The notes: generated from the sequence alone by a model not told the origin. Counted from the stretch's first letter, positions 25,971 through 35,432 are shown. The stretch is 64,000 nt of DNA from an uncultured Prevotellaceae bacterium (GCA_945865175.1 CAMBDA010000013.1:1-64000), one strand, 5' to 3'. Translations and numbers: made by a program.

Positions 25971-26813
25971 TTATTTATATCTGATATGGTCGATTAACCG
26001 GATGGGGACATTCCCACAAAACACCGTGATACACCCTACCACCGAACTGGCTTCCTTCCAATCGTTGATGTCGGCCAGCGTGATGCCGTCCACAATATTG
26101 AAATACTGTACTTCAAGGCCGGGGATGGCATTGATCTTTGTCACCACAAAATCGTGAACAGCCTGTACGCTGGCCACCAAATGGCGACTTTCATTGAGCA
26201 CACGGTGGATGTTGGCTGCAATGGTGCGTTCTTGTTCGGAAAGCAAGGTGTTCCTGCTGCTGCGTGCCAAGCCACTTTCCTCACGGACTACCGGACACGG
26301 CACAATCTCCAGCTGAAGTCCCAAATCCTCTACCATGCGCCGTATGACACAAATCTGCTGGTAGTCCTTCTCTCCGAAATAAGCCTTGTCAGGCTCTACA
26401 TAGGAGAACAGCTTGCTTACAATCTGGCACACACCATTGAAATGGCCCGGGCGGAAAGCCCCCTCCATCACAGTGTCGGTGGGTGGATAGCTAAACACAC
26501 GGGTGTCAGGTTCAGGATAAACCTCCTTCACCGAGGGCGCAAAGGCAATCTGTGCACCACAGGCTGCCAGCAAGTCGCAGTCGGCCTCCAGAGTACGAGG
26601 ATAGCGTTCCAAATCCTTGGGGTCGTTGAACTGTGTAGGGTTGAGAAAAATGCTCACCACGGTCACGTCGTTCTCAGCCACGCTGCGCTTCACCAGCGAC
26701 GCATGTCCGTCGTGCAAGGCACCCATTGTAGGCACCAGTCCTACGGTCTGTCCTTTGCTCCTACAAGTGCAAAGGGTTTCTTTCAATTCGATGATGCTAT
26801 GAATTACTTTCAT
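25971..26813 (-). CDS. panC: Pantothenate synthetase
   Basis: The 280-residue ligase joins pantoate and beta-alanine using ATP. The nucleotide-binding signatures are visible: GLVPTMGALHDGH near residue 26, VSIFLNPTQF near 55, YFGEKDYQQ near 150 and RSSRNTLLS near 187. It is the first gene of the panC-panD operon. A near-consensus TTACTTTGC box lies on the minus strand at 26839-26847. Confidence 0.96.
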   Translation of the reverse strand: MKVIHSIIELKETLCTCRSKGQTVGLVPTMGALHDGHASLVKRSVAENDVTVVSIFLNPTQFNDPKDLERYPRTLEADCDLLAACGAQIAFAPSVKEVYPEPDTRVFSYPPTDTVMEGAFRPGHFNGVCQIVSKLFSYVEPDKAYFGEKDYQQICVIRRMVEDLGLQLEIVPCPVVREESGLARSSRNTLLSEQERTIAANIHRVLNESRHLVASVQAVHDFVVTKINAIPGLEVQYFNIVDGITLADINDWKEASSVVGCITVFCGNVPIRLIDHIRYK

Positions 26814-26838
26814 GCTTTACATTTGTTCAAAAAACGAT

Positions 26839-26847
26839 GCAAAGTAA
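26839..26847 (-). promoter_or_regulatory. Promoter-like box for panC-panD
   Basis: TTACTTTGC is close to the TAnnTTTG consensus, with one T fewer, 26 bases before the panC start. Confidence 0.4.
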
Positions 26848-26953
26848 CATAGTTTTCCGCAAATAAAGAAACTTTTTTGTAAATTCCATATTTAAAAAAA
26901 GATAAAACCGCCGCTTTTCCCCTGGTGAGGCCTCCCAAACCAAAAAAATGTTG

Positions 26954-26961
26954 TAAATTTG
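26954..26961 (+). promoter_or_regulatory. -7 element for the glycogen-synthase-like gene
   Basis: TAAATTTG, 27 bases before the ATG at 26988. It excludes a longer frame starting at 26925. Confidence 0.6.
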
Positions 26962-26987
26962 CAAATCATTTCATCAAAAACAAGAGC

Positions 26988-27812
26988 ATGAAGGCAAAGA
27001 AAATTCTATTTGTGAATCAGGAGATGACTCCATATGTACCCGAGAGCGGACTCTCACTACTGGGTCGGAAACTGCCCCAACTGACCCAGGAGAACAGCAG
27101 GGAAATAAGAACGTTTATGCCCAAATGGGGCATCATCAATGAACGTAGGAACCAGCTGCATGAAGTCATCCGCCTGAGCGGCATGAACCTGGAGGTGGAC
27201 GATACGGACCATCCACTTATCATCAAAGTGGCCAGCATCCAGGCAGCACGCCTGCAAATCTACTTCATCGACAACGACGAATTCTTCCAGAAACATCTGA
27301 TGTCATACGATGAGAACGGTATGCCCTATTCCACTAATCCTGAACGTGCATGCTTCTATGCCCGTGGCGTGCTGGAAACATTAAAGAAACTGCGTTGGGC
27401 ACCTGACATTATCCATTGCCAGGGATGGATGAGCGCCTTCATCCCCCTCTTCGTAAAGGGCGAATATGCCAACGACCCGTCTTACCGAAACTGTATGACC
27501 GTGTTCACCCCCTCACATACCAGGATGAACGCTCCCCTACCCGATAATATTAATGGCATTCTCACTTTCGAAACACCCTCACTGCCCCAGATCGTACAGG
27601 GCATCGACGAACCCGCCGACATGCAGTTGCTCAATCGTATGGGTGTAAAGTGGGCCGATGGAGTGGCCGCATACGAGAAAAACGATTGCCTGATGCAGTT
27701 GGCCAAACAGCTGGGAAAACCATATACCGAGGCAGACGGTGCAGAGGAGCTGATGACTCTCTTCCCTGCCTTCTACGATACCGTATGGAGTACCAAGGAG
27801 CATGAAGACTGA
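26988..27812 (+). CDS. Glycogen/starch-synthase N-domain protein (half length)
   Basis: The 274-residue protein resembles the N-terminal Rossmann domain of GT5 glycogen synthases: KILFVNQEMTPYVPESG at the start, RTFMPKWGIINERRNQLHE, and APDIIHCQGWMSAF near 145. Full enzymes are about 480 residues and need a second domain that binds ADP-glucose; here it is absent. The KxGGL motif at the start is replaced by PESGLS. It is therefore unlikely to be a working synthase alone. Its place opposite panC and before a DUF4270 gene is a recurring Bacteroidales arrangement (from memory). It overlaps the DUF4270 gene by 11 bases. Confidence 0.75.
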   Translation: MKAKKILFVNQEMTPYVPESGLSLLGRKLPQLTQENSREIRTFMPKWGIINERRNQLHEVIRLSGMNLEVDDTDHPLIIKVASIQAARLQIYFIDNDEFFQKHLMSYDENGMPYSTNPERACFYARGVLETLKKLRWAPDIIHCQGWMSAFIPLFVKGEYANDPSYRNCMTVFTPSHTRMNAPLPDNINGILTFETPSLPQIVQGIDEPADMQLLNRMGVKWADGVAAYEKNDCLMQLAKQLGKPYTEADGAEELMTLFPAFYDTVWSTKEHED

Positions 27813-29304
27813 ACCATCAATGTACACAACCCACATGAGAAAATCCCTACAATCCCTTTCCAGGCGCACGGCACTACCCCTTCTGGCATTACTGTGCGTG
27901 GCTTCCTGTACCGAAGACACGGACACAATGGGCCTCTATCCCGATGGTGACAACATCATCAATTCCCATTCCGTATACAGTGTGCTCACACGCTCTCTTG
28001 AGATGGGAGCCGTGCGTACAGCCAGCGACATCAACTATCTGGGGGAAATCGAAGACCCGGAAACCGGCACAAGCATCCGGTCGGAATTTGCTGCCCAGTA
28101 CTTCTGCTCTGAAAACTACAGTTTTCCTGCCCTCAAATACATGTTCCCCATAGATACAATGCTCACTCAGCAGCCCGCTCACCCCATCGACAGCATTCGC
28201 TGCGACTCTGTGGAAGTGCGGCTCTATTTCGACTCATACTATGGCGATGGCAGCAATCCCATGAAGCTGGAGGTGTACCCTATGTCCTTCAACACCATTA
28301 TGGAAGAGGATAGCATTTTCTACAGCGACATCGACCTCAACAGGTTTGTGGATGCCGGCACACAACCTATTGCCACCAAGGTGTTCAGCCCCATCGACTA
28401 CAACCTCTCTGAGAGTGAGTTGAACAGTGCCACCCATTCCAACAACGTGCGTATTGTGCTGCCCGACACTTTCGGCACACGTATCATGCAGCAATACTAC
28501 AGGCAACCACAAGCCTTTAAGGATGCCTATTCGTTTGTACGCAATGTATTTCCCGGCTTCTACTTCAAGCTCAAGAGCGGTCAGGGCAATATGATTTACG
28601 TGAGTGTGAGCACCGTGAACGTGTTCTTCTCCTACTACACAGCCGAGCATCCCGACAGCGCGATTGCAGCCATGGGACGCTTTGCATCTACCCCCGAGGT
28701 GATACAGAGCACACGCTTTGTCAACGATGACATGCAACCACTTGTACAGGACAACAGCTGCACATATCTGAAAACACCAGCAGGAATATGCACAGAGGTG
28801 ACACTTCCGGTTGACGATGTTTTCCTTCACCACGAAAGTGACAGCGTAAGCAAAGCCCAGCTTACATTCACCCGCTACAACAAGGCCGATGACTCCTATG
28901 CCTTGGGCACACCTCAAACCGTACTGCTGCTGAGGAAGCAGGATGTGCAGTCGTTTTTCGACAATAAGGAAGTAATCAACAACCTCACGTCCTACACCAC
29001 CAGCTTCGATGCGACCTACAATACATACACCTTCAGCAACATCTGCCGCTTGCTTACTTATCTGCAGCGTGAGAAGAAAGCTGGCATGGCCGCTGAGAAT
29101 CTGAGCGAGGAACAGTGGAAGGCCGCCCATCCCGAGTGGAACAAGTGTGTACTTATCCCGGTAAAGACAAGTACCACCTCTGATGCCTATGGCAATTCCT
29201 ACCAAACCAGCGTCACTCACGACCTGGACATGAATAGCATTCGTCTGGTGGGTGGCAGCGAAAATCCCATCCAGATGCAGGTCATCTACAGCCGATTCAA
29301 GTAG
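27802..29304 (+). CDS. DUF4270 lipoprotein
   Basis: The 500-residue protein has a lipobox (LPLLALLCVASCTEDTDTMG) and would be a lipidated surface or periplasmic protein. The body is beta-rich and begins SVYSVLTRSLEMGAV, then SDINYLGEIEDPETG, which is the DUF4270 opening. The function of this family is not known. Its start overlaps the glycogen-synthase-like gene, so the two are co-translated. The transcript probably ends at the hairpin at 29334-29366. Confidence 0.8.
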   Translation: MKTEPSMYTTHMRKSLQSLSRRTALPLLALLCVASCTEDTDTMGLYPDGDNIINSHSVYSVLTRSLEMGAVRTASDINYLGEIEDPETGTSIRSEFAAQYFCSENYSFPALKYMFPIDTMLTQQPAHPIDSIRCDSVEVRLYFDSYYGDGSNPMKLEVYPMSFNTIMEEDSIFYSDIDLNRFVDAGTQPIATKVFSPIDYNLSESELNSATHSNNVRIVLPDTFGTRIMQQYYRQPQAFKDAYSFVRNVFPGFYFKLKSGQGNMIYVSVSTVNVFFSYYTAEHPDSAIAAMGRFASTPEVIQSTRFVNDDMQPLVQDNSCTYLKTPAGICTEVTLPVDDVFLHHESDSVSKAQLTFTRYNKADDSYALGTPQTVLLLRKQDVQSFFDNKEVINNLTSYTTSFDATYNTYTFSNICRLLTYLQREKKAGMAAENLSEEQWKAAHPEWNKCVLIPVKTSTTSDAYGNSYQTSVTHDLDMNSIRLVGGSENPIQMQVIYSRFK

Positions 29305-29333
29305 GGCCTCCTGCAAGAAAGAAAACCATGGGT

Positions 29334-29366
29334 GTCCGGCTGTGTAGATTCATGTCACAGCCGGAC
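29334..29366 (+). terminator. Hairpin terminator after the DUF4270 gene
   Basis: GTCCGGCTGTG (29334-29344) pairs exactly with CACAGCCGGAC (29356-29366), followed by an AT-rich run. Confidence 0.75.
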
Positions 29367-29459
29367 ATTCTATATATATATGGAGGGAAAAAGGGAGCGG
29401 GATAGAATGTTTCTATATGGATATAGACAGAATGATTTGTAGTCTTGCAAAAAAAACTC

Positions 29460-29467
29460 TACCTTTG
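29460..29467 (+). promoter_or_regulatory. -7 element for the QueD-like gene
   Basis: TACCTTTG, 45 bases before the ATG at 29513. Confidence 0.6.
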
Positions 29468-29512
29468 CAGCGACAATATCAATAATTCATTAACTCATCA
29501 AATTTAAACATT

Positions 29513-30076
29513 ATGAGAAGTATTGCAAAATTAGATCTTCAGTATGCCCACCGTTTTTATGGATTCAAGGGTGAGGCACAGTATCTGCACGGTCACACAG
29601 GCGTACTCACCATTGAGGTGGAAGAACCCATCAATGAGGGAGTGAACATGGCTTATCCATGCAACGAGATTCAGAAGGTTGCATGGAGTGTGCTCAAAAA
29701 CTTCGACCATGCATTGGTTCTTCGTCAGGACGACCCACTGCTTCCTGCAATCCTCAATGTCTACGAACAGACGGGCATCAAGAACGGTACGCCCCAGAAC
29801 AAGATGAAGGGAGAAGCGTTCAAAACAGACCTCTGTGAGGCATTCCCCGACTGCCGTCTGGTGGTAACGAAGGAAACAATGACAGTCGAAGGCATGATAA
29901 AGATTGTATATGACCTTCTGAAGGACAAACTCAACATTGTGAAACTGACCTTCACCAGTGGAGTCAACGCGGCCACTCAGGAATATCCCTCACACACCAG
30001 CATCGACCGTTGTCCGCTTTGCGGCATTGCCCTCAACGAGAAGGGTGTATGTCCTAAATGCGGTTACAAGAAATAA
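29513..30076 (+). CDS. 6-pyruvoyl-tetrahydropterin synthase/QueD-like protein with zinc ribbon
   Basis: This 187-residue protein has the T-fold of PTPS/QueD enzymes. The zinc-binding histidines are in AQY-LHGHTG (near residues 27-29) and YAHRFYG (near 12), and a family-type Glu lies in the region TMTVEGMIK. In PTPS/QueD a catalytic Cys usually stands shortly before the HGH motif; here that stretch is GFKGEAQY, with no Cys. The C-terminus adds a zinc ribbon (CPLCGIALNEKGVCPKCGYKK, in two CxxC pairs) not usual in QueD. The family is clear but the exact reaction is not. No other queuosine genes are nearby. Confidence 0.7.
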   Translation: MRSIAKLDLQYAHRFYGFKGEAQYLHGHTGVLTIEVEEPINEGVNMAYPCNEIQKVAWSVLKNFDHALVLRQDDPLLPAILNVYEQTGIKNGTPQNKMKGEAFKTDLCEAFPDCRLVVTKETMTVEGMIKIVYDLLKDKLNIVKLTFTSGVNAATQEYPSHTSIDRCPLCGIALNEKGVCPKCGYKK

Positions 30077-30094
30077 AACGCAATCAAATACATT

Positions 30095-30140
30095 TCTCCC
30101 CCTTTGGTACCCAATGATATAGGTATACCAAAGGGGGAGA
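30095..30140. terminator. Bidirectional hairpin terminator
   Basis: TCTCCCCCTTTGGTA (30095-30109) and its exact complement (30126-30140) lie between two convergent genes. Confidence 0.8.
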
Positions 30141-30177
30141 TTGGTGTCTGGATAAGACCTGAGGATTCGCTCGTCCC

Positions 30178-31851
30178 TTACTTCTTCTCTTGATACAGGA
30201 AGCGCTTGATGCTTTTCTTGGGAGTTTTTTCAAACTCCTTGTCCATCACATGGATGGCCACCAGCTGGGCATAGCCAGGAATTTCGGTATTCAGTTCCTT
30301 GCGGTTTTGCTCCATCACAGCTTGGATATCGGAAGACGAGAGACCCAACTTGCGGGCCTGTTCCAGGTCGGGGTACACCAAACCATGAATCTTCTCACCC
30401 CGCTGCACCACCAGACATTCGGCCACCAAGGTCTTGCCGGAGAGTTTGTCTTCAATTTCCTCGGGATAAATGTTCTGTCCGTTGGCTCCCAGAAGCATGG
30501 TCTTGCAACGTCCCTTAATGAAAAGGAAACCCTGCTTGTCCATTACGCCCAGGTCGCCCGTGTGGTACCATCCGTCCTTGTCCAGGGCTGCAGCCGTGGC
30601 CTCCTCGTTCTTATAGTAGCCGAGCATCACGTTCAAACCCCGGGTGAGGATTTCACCAGGAATATGCTCAGGGTCAGGGCTGTCGATGCGCAGTTCTTGA
30701 TGTACCACATTGCGTCCGCAAGTGCCCAATACCATTTGGTCAAAGGGGGTATAGGAAATGATGGGGGCACATTCGGTGGCGCCATAACCCACCGTGTAGC
30801 GGAAGCCTATGTCGCTGAGCACCTGCTCCACATCCTTGTTCAATGCGGCCCCTCCAATAATTACCTCGTAGAAGTTGCCGCCCAGCGCCTGGGTGAGGCC
30901 GTCGCACACCTTTGCGCGGATACGATTGCCAATCACGGGCACACGCATCAACATCTTCACCTTGGGATCCTGAAGTTTGGGCATGATTTTCCCCCTCACG
31001 ATTTTCTCGATGATGAGCGGCACAACGATAAGAATCACAGGCTTCACTTCGGCCAATGCCCTGAGCAGAATGGTGGGCGAAGCCATCTTGGTAAGGAAAT
31101 GGATGTGGATGCCGAAGTGGAACTCGAAGGTAAACTCGAAAGCCATGCCATACATGTGGGCCATGGGCAGCATGCTGAGCACACGGTCGCCGGCTTTGGC
31201 AAAAGGCCCCACCTCTTTGATGGCAAAGTCAAGGTTACTCCACAAGGCGCGATAGGGAATCATCACGCCCTTGCTGTTGCTAGTGGTACCGCTGGTGTAG
31301 TTGATGAGGGCCATTTCATCAGGGCTGTCCACATGGTAGTTAACGTGCTCGGGACGGAAGCTACTGGGGAACTTCTCACCGAAGAGGCGATTGAGATTAT
31401 TGCGGGTGTCGCGCAACTTTTCGTCGTTTGCGTGGAGCACCTGATAGTCGGTGAGCCCCAGCGCACCCACCAGCCCTGGCATTTGTTCGGCTTGGAGCGA
31501 ACTCCATTCCTTATCTCCCACGAAGAGCAGTTTGCTTTCGCTATGGTTGACGATGTCCTGCACCTGAGAAGGATGAAATTCATGAAGAATGGGCACAGCC
31601 ACAGCTCCGTAGGTGAGTGTAGCGAAAAAGGCCATGCCCCAACGGGAGCAGTTCTTGCCACACAATGCCACACGATCACCCTTCTTCAGCCCACTCTGCT
31701 CAAAAAGGATATGTAGTTTTTCTATCACGCGTGCCACATCCTTATAGCGGAAGGTGTTGATGCCATAATCCGACATGGAGGGAAGCTCCCAATAGTTGCG
31801 GATAGCGACTTGCAGCGATTCGTTGTAGGAGGGAATATTATTGGTCTTCAT
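30178..31851 (-). CDS. AMP-forming acyl-CoA synthetase/ligase
   Basis: The 557-residue enzyme belongs to the ANL superfamily, which activates a carboxylic acid with ATP and loads it onto CoA. The P-loop-like motif is LINYTSGTTSNSKGVMIPY near residue 185. The A5 motif GYGATECAPIISY is near 355. The A7/A8 region is GWYHTGDLGVMDKQGFLFIKG near 425, and the C-terminal catalytic Lys is in TPKKSIKRF. The overall length and layout are those of long-chain fatty acyl-CoA ligases, but the acid used cannot be read from the sequence. It is monocistronic, with the YggS gene behind it. Confidence 0.9.
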   Translation of the reverse strand: MKTNNIPSYNESLQVAIRNYWELPSMSDYGINTFRYKDVARVIEKLHILFEQSGLKKGDRVALCGKNCSRWGMAFFATLTYGAVAVPILHEFHPSQVQDIVNHSESKLLFVGDKEWSSLQAEQMPGLVGALGLTDYQVLHANDEKLRDTRNNLNRLFGEKFPSSFRPEHVNYHVDSPDEMALINYTSGTTSNSKGVMIPYRALWSNLDFAIKEVGPFAKAGDRVLSMLPMAHMYGMAFEFTFEFHFGIHIHFLTKMASPTILLRALAEVKPVILIVVPLIIEKIVRGKIMPKLQDPKVKMLMRVPVIGNRIRAKVCDGLTQALGGNFYEVIIGGAALNKDVEQVLSDIGFRYTVGYGATECAPIISYTPFDQMVLGTCGRNVVHQELRIDSPDPEHIPGEILTRGLNVMLGYYKNEEATAAALDKDGWYHTGDLGVMDKQGFLFIKGRCKTMLLGANGQNIYPEEIEDKLSGKTLVAECLVVQRGEKIHGLVYPDLEQARKLGLSSSDIQAVMEQNRKELNTEIPGYAQLVAIHVMDKEFEKTPKKSIKRFLYQEKK

Positions 31852-31917
31852 TGCACATTTATTTGATTTTTGTGCAAAATTAGGATAATTATTTCAATTC
31901 ACCAAATTTTTTTCTAT

Positions 31918-32586
31918 TTAATATACGCGCTCGCCAAAAATTTTGCTTCCCACCCTTACCAACGTGCTTCCATGACGGATGGCAAGGGTGTAATCGTGGC
32001 TCATTCCCCAGGAACATTCGCAAAAGGCAGGGTCATCGGCAAAGAAGCGCTTCTTGGCTTCAAGGAAGAAAGTGCGTGCCTGCTCAAAGTCGGCCTCTAT
32101 ACGACTTTCGTTGTCTACATTGCTGGCCATGCACATGATGCCACAGATGCGTGCCCCTTGCCATTGGCGCCATTCACCTTCGGCAAGAAACTGCATGCAG
32201 ACCTCAGGTTCAAATCCGTACTTGGTGGCTTCCTGTGCCACATGCAGTTCCAGCAAACAGGGTATCTCGCGCTGGTATCGCCGGGCCTGCTTGTGAATCT
32301 CCTGCAGGAGACGAGGGGTGTCCACGGCATGAATCATGGAGATGTAGGGAGCGATGTATTTCACCTTGTTGGTTTGTAGGTGTCCGATGAAGTGCCATTC
32401 AATGTCGGCAGGCAGTTGTGGGCGCTTCACCTGTAGTTCCTGTACGTGGCTTTCACCAAAACAGCGGCATCCCGCATCATAGACCTCTCGGAGGGCCTCC
32501 ACAGGATGATACTTGGACACGGCCACCAGCCGAGTGCCCTGGGGCAGCTGGCTTCTCACCAGATGATAATTGTCTACTATGCTCAT
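31918..32586 (-). CDS. yggS: YggS-family PLP homeostasis protein
   Basis: This 222-residue PLP-binding protein keeps pyridoxal phosphate levels in balance and has no known catalytic activity. The PLP Lys lies in LVAVSKYHPVEAL. Other signatures are FGESHVQELQVKR, EWHFIGHLQTNKVKYI and LSWGMS-like SWGMSHDYTLAI near the end. The ATG at 32586 gives the usual start; an upstream frame reaches back to 32709 but lacks protein-like content. It lies behind a DUF4494 gene, 20 bases away. Confidence 0.93.
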   Translation of the reverse strand: MSIVDNYHLVRSQLPQGTRLVAVSKYHPVEALREVYDAGCRCFGESHVQELQVKRPQLPADIEWHFIGHLQTNKVKYIAPYISMIHAVDTPRLLQEIHKQARRYQREIPCLLELHVAQEATKYGFEPEVCMQFLAEGEWRQWQGARICGIMCMASNVDNESRIEADFEQARTFFLEAKKRFFADDPAFCECSWGMSHDYTLAIRHGSTLVRVGSKIFGERVY

Positions 32587-32606
32587 TGTGATTGCTCCTC
32601 CCAGTG

Positions 32607-33062
32607 TTATGCCTTCTGTTGCGCTGGCGCTTTGTAGCGATACACGTCGATGAGCGGTGTTTCGGCCACGGACACTATCACATAGTCCCCCAGCGTGCCC
32701 TTCATCCATTCATCCAGGTTCTTCACCGCCTCGCGGAGCTCGGCGGCCTGCACCAGGATGGTTTGGGTCGTACGCTTCTCCACACCCGTCTTCTCATCGA
32801 GGGAGATGAAGGCCACCTTAGTCTTAAACCACCGATCGTCCTGGCTGTCAATGCTCTCCACCAGTTCAGCAATGCGGGCACGCTTGATATCGGTGACAGT
32901 GAATTCGCCGCTCATGAACGGCTCTATCTCCTCCAGGAATCGCTTTTCTGCCTCGGTAAAGCTAAGTGCGTCCACCAGATAGGCTTCAGTCACCTTCTTT
33001 ATCTGGCCATTTTCCATTGTCTTGTCGTATCTCACCTTGCATTCAAACCATTCTGTATTCAT
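32607..33062 (-). CDS. DUF4494 protein
   Basis: The 151-residue protein starts MNTEWFECKVRYDKTMENG and has the DUF4494 pattern (EAYLVDALSFTEAE, then FKTKVAFISLDEKTG, then IVSVAETPLIDVY). This is a small cytoplasmic family found in Bacteroidota, with no known function. It sits just before yggS on the same strand and may share its transcript. Confidence 0.8.
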   Translation of the reverse strand: MNTEWFECKVRYDKTMENGQIKKVTEAYLVDALSFTEAEKRFLEEIEPFMSGEFTVTDIKRARIAELVESIDSQDDRWFKTKVAFISLDEKTGVEKRTTQTILVQAAELREAVKNLDEWMKGTLGDYVIVSVAETPLIDVYRYKAPAQQKA

Positions 33063-33129
33063 AATGCCTTTTTTTTAATGTTGTTATAAAAATTCGTATT
33101 GTTTTCTCAATTCTACCCTCCTCCTGATA

Positions 33130-35067
33130 TCACCGCTTCCGGCCGAAGAGCTTGCGCAGCAGGTCGGGGCGTCCCATGCGCTGCAGTTCCTGCTCTATGC
33201 GCCTACGCTCCTCAGGCTTATACCAGAAGAAGAACATGCGCTGGACGGCCTTTTCCTGAGGAGTGCGTGCGCTGAAGACGGGTTCCAGTGTGTAGGGATG
33301 ATACCCTGTGGCCCAAGCCTCAGTACTCACTGTCATGGGCGTGGGTGTAAAGTCCTGCACCTGTTCCAACTGAAAATCTAGCTCGCGTGTGGCCACAGCC
33401 AGCTCTGCCATGTCAGTGGCTGTGCAGCCAGGATGGCTGCTGATAAAATAGGGTATGATTTGCTGGCGTATGCCCGCCTGGCGGCATATATCATGAAACA
33501 TGCGGCTGAATGTGCGGAACAACCGGAACGAAGGCTTGCGCATGAGATTGAGCACGCGGTCGCTCGTATGCTCGGGTGCCACCTTGAGCCGTCCACTCAC
33601 ATGATTGAGAATAAGTTCGCGGGTATATTGGTATGAGGCCTCATTGAGGACCGGGTCGCCGTTGTCGTGAAGCAGCAGGTCGTATCGCACACCGCTGCCA
33701 ATAAAACTCTTCTTCACCCCTGGCACGGCATCCACGGCACGGTAGATGTCGAGCAGAGGGCGGTGGTCAACCAAGAGATTGGGGCACACCTGGGGATGCA
33801 GACAGCTGGGTTTCTTGCAGGACTGGCAAGCCTTGGGGTTGCGTCCTCCCATACGGTACATGTTGGCACTGGGGCCACCCAGGTCGCTGATGTAGCCCTT
33901 GAAATCGGGCATGCGGGTAATCTGTTCCACTTCGCGGAGGATGCTCTCCTTGCTCCGGCTCACGATAAACTTGCCCTGATGGGCGCTGATGGTGCAGAAT
34001 GCGCAGCCGCCGAAACAGCCTCTGTGGAGGCATACACTGTGGCGAATCATCTCATAGGCGGGGATGCGCTTGCCCTTGTACTTAGGATGAGGCAGGCGCG
34101 TATAGGGCAGGTCGTATGATGCGTCAAGTTCTTCCTGACTGAGCGGCGGGTATGGGGGATTCACCACCATCCACACCCCACCCGTCTGCTGCAGCAGGCG
34201 ATGGGCATGCATCTTGTTGCTTTCCTCCTCGATGTGGCGGAAATTGGCAGCATGCAGTTTCCCGTCGCGCAGCACCTCCTCATAGCTATGAAGCACAATG
34301 TCGTCGGGTTGCAGACCTCCGGGAATGTCATCCAGCGGATAAGCCGATACTGTTTGCGGCACTGCATGTGCCGACTGTACCACCTCCCGGAAAGTGGCAG
34401 TGGTGGCGCATGCCTCGCCCCTTTCGTCATAATGAAGGGTGGGATGGCACGATTCGACGGCCTCCATCAGTAGACGGCTAATGGCCAGGGTGGCCTTCTC
34501 GCCCATGCCATAGGTGACCATGTCGGCACCGCTCAGAGCCAATATGCCAGGGAGAATGCAATCTTGCCAGTAATCGTAGTGGGCTAGACGGCGAAGGCTG
34601 GCCTCTATGCCGCCAAGCACCACAGGCACATCGGGAAAGAGTTGCTTGAGGATGCGGGTGTAGACGATGGTGGGGTATTCGGGACGCATGTCGTGGCGGC
34701 CGTCAGGGCTATAGGCATCTTCGCTCCTAAGCCTGCGGGCGGCCGTATACTTGTTGACCATACTGTCCATACATCCCGGTGCCACGCCGAACCACAGCCG
34801 GGGGCGACCCAACCGCTTGAAGTCACGCAAGTCGCCATGCCAGGAGGGCTGGGGCACAATGGCCACACGCAACCCTTCAGCCTCCAGTACACGCCCTATC
34901 ACAGCCACCCCGAAGCTAGGATGGTCCACATAGGCATCCGCGCTGAAGAGGATGACATCAGCTTGTTCCCATCCGCGGAGGTCCATTTCCTTGCGGGTGG
35001 TGGGAAGCCAATGGGAGAGCACGTGCCCTGTGGCCGTACTAGGATTCGCTGTCGGATTGTTCATCAT
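33130..35067 (-). CDS. YgiQ-family radical SAM protein
   Basis: The protein is about 645 residues from the ATG at 35067. Its N-terminal domain begins RKEMDLRGWEQADVILFSADAYVDHPSFG. The radical SAM cluster motif CFGGCAFC lies near residue 320 in SVCLHRGCFGGCAFCTIS and holds a 4Fe-4S cluster. GYISDLGGPSANMYRMGG and RLKVAPEHTS are YgiQ family landmarks. The reaction is not known. The start overlaps the end of the small gene at 35039-35365, so the two are coupled. An adjacent ATG at 35064 is equally possible. Confidence 0.93.
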   Translation of the reverse strand: MMNNPTANPSTATGHVLSHWLPTTRKEMDLRGWEQADVILFSADAYVDHPSFGVAVIGRVLEAEGLRVAIVPQPSWHGDLRDFKRLGRPRLWFGVAPGCMDSMVNKYTAARRLRSEDAYSPDGRHDMRPEYPTIVYTRILKQLFPDVPVVLGGIEASLRRLAHYDYWQDCILPGILALSGADMVTYGMGEKATLAISRLLMEAVESCHPTLHYDERGEACATTATFREVVQSAHAVPQTVSAYPLDDIPGGLQPDDIVLHSYEEVLRDGKLHAANFRHIEEESNKMHAHRLLQQTGGVWMVVNPPYPPLSQEELDASYDLPYTRLPHPKYKGKRIPAYEMIRHSVCLHRGCFGGCAFCTISAHQGKFIVSRSKESILREVEQITRMPDFKGYISDLGGPSANMYRMGGRNPKACQSCKKPSCLHPQVCPNLLVDHRPLLDIYRAVDAVPGVKKSFIGSGVRYDLLLHDNGDPVLNEASYQYTRELILNHVSGRLKVAPEHTSDRVLNLMRKPSFRLFRTFSRMFHDICRQAGIRQQIIPYFISSHPGCTATDMAELAVATRELDFQLEQVQDFTPTPMTVSTEAWATGYHPYTLEPVFSARTPQEKAVQRMFFFWYKPEERRRIEQELQRMGRPDLLRKLFGRKR

Positions 35068-35365
35068 CAGGGGAGAGGCTCTTTTCCCAGTCGATATAGA
35101 GGAGGATGAGCTGGTGCAGGCCAAAGGCCTTCATGTTGTCGTGGAATATTACGCTGTGGCACAAGTCGAGGAGGTCGGCATCCTCATGGTTGGCCTCAAG
35201 CAAGGAGCGTAGGTTGAGGCGCAGTTTCTCGAGCACGCTTTCCGACACGATGCCATTGCTGTCAAGGAGGTCGGAAAAAAGGTTGTAGCGAGCCATCGTC
35301 TGAAGCTGTGTTTCAGTGATGTCAAGCTGGCGGGAAGCCCTGTAGTTACATATTATCTTGTACAT
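35039..35365 (-). CDS. Small protein of unknown function coupled to ygiQ
   Basis: The 108-residue protein starts MYKIICNYRASRQLDITETQ and is predicted mostly helical, with an acidic end (SLSPDDEQSDSES). I recognise no family. It overlaps the YgiQ start by about 26 bases. The frame is open upstream to 35671, but that extension is a shadow of the preceding gene. Confidence 0.6.
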   Translation of the reverse strand: MYKIICNYRASRQLDITETQLQTMARYNLFSDLLDSNGIVSESVLEKLRLNLRSLLEANHEDADLLDLCHSVIFHDNMKAFGLHQLILLYIDWEKSLSPDDEQSDSES

Positions 35366-35432
35366 GTTGCTTGTATGTTTGGTTTGGTTGGTTCTGTTAT
35401 ATTCTTCTTCATGCCTTACTTTTTTCGGGGGG

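Noticed and set aside
30190..31716. 508-codon frame antisense to the acyl-CoA ligase
   Set aside because: The ligase motifs on the minus strand are complete; the antisense frame has no domain.
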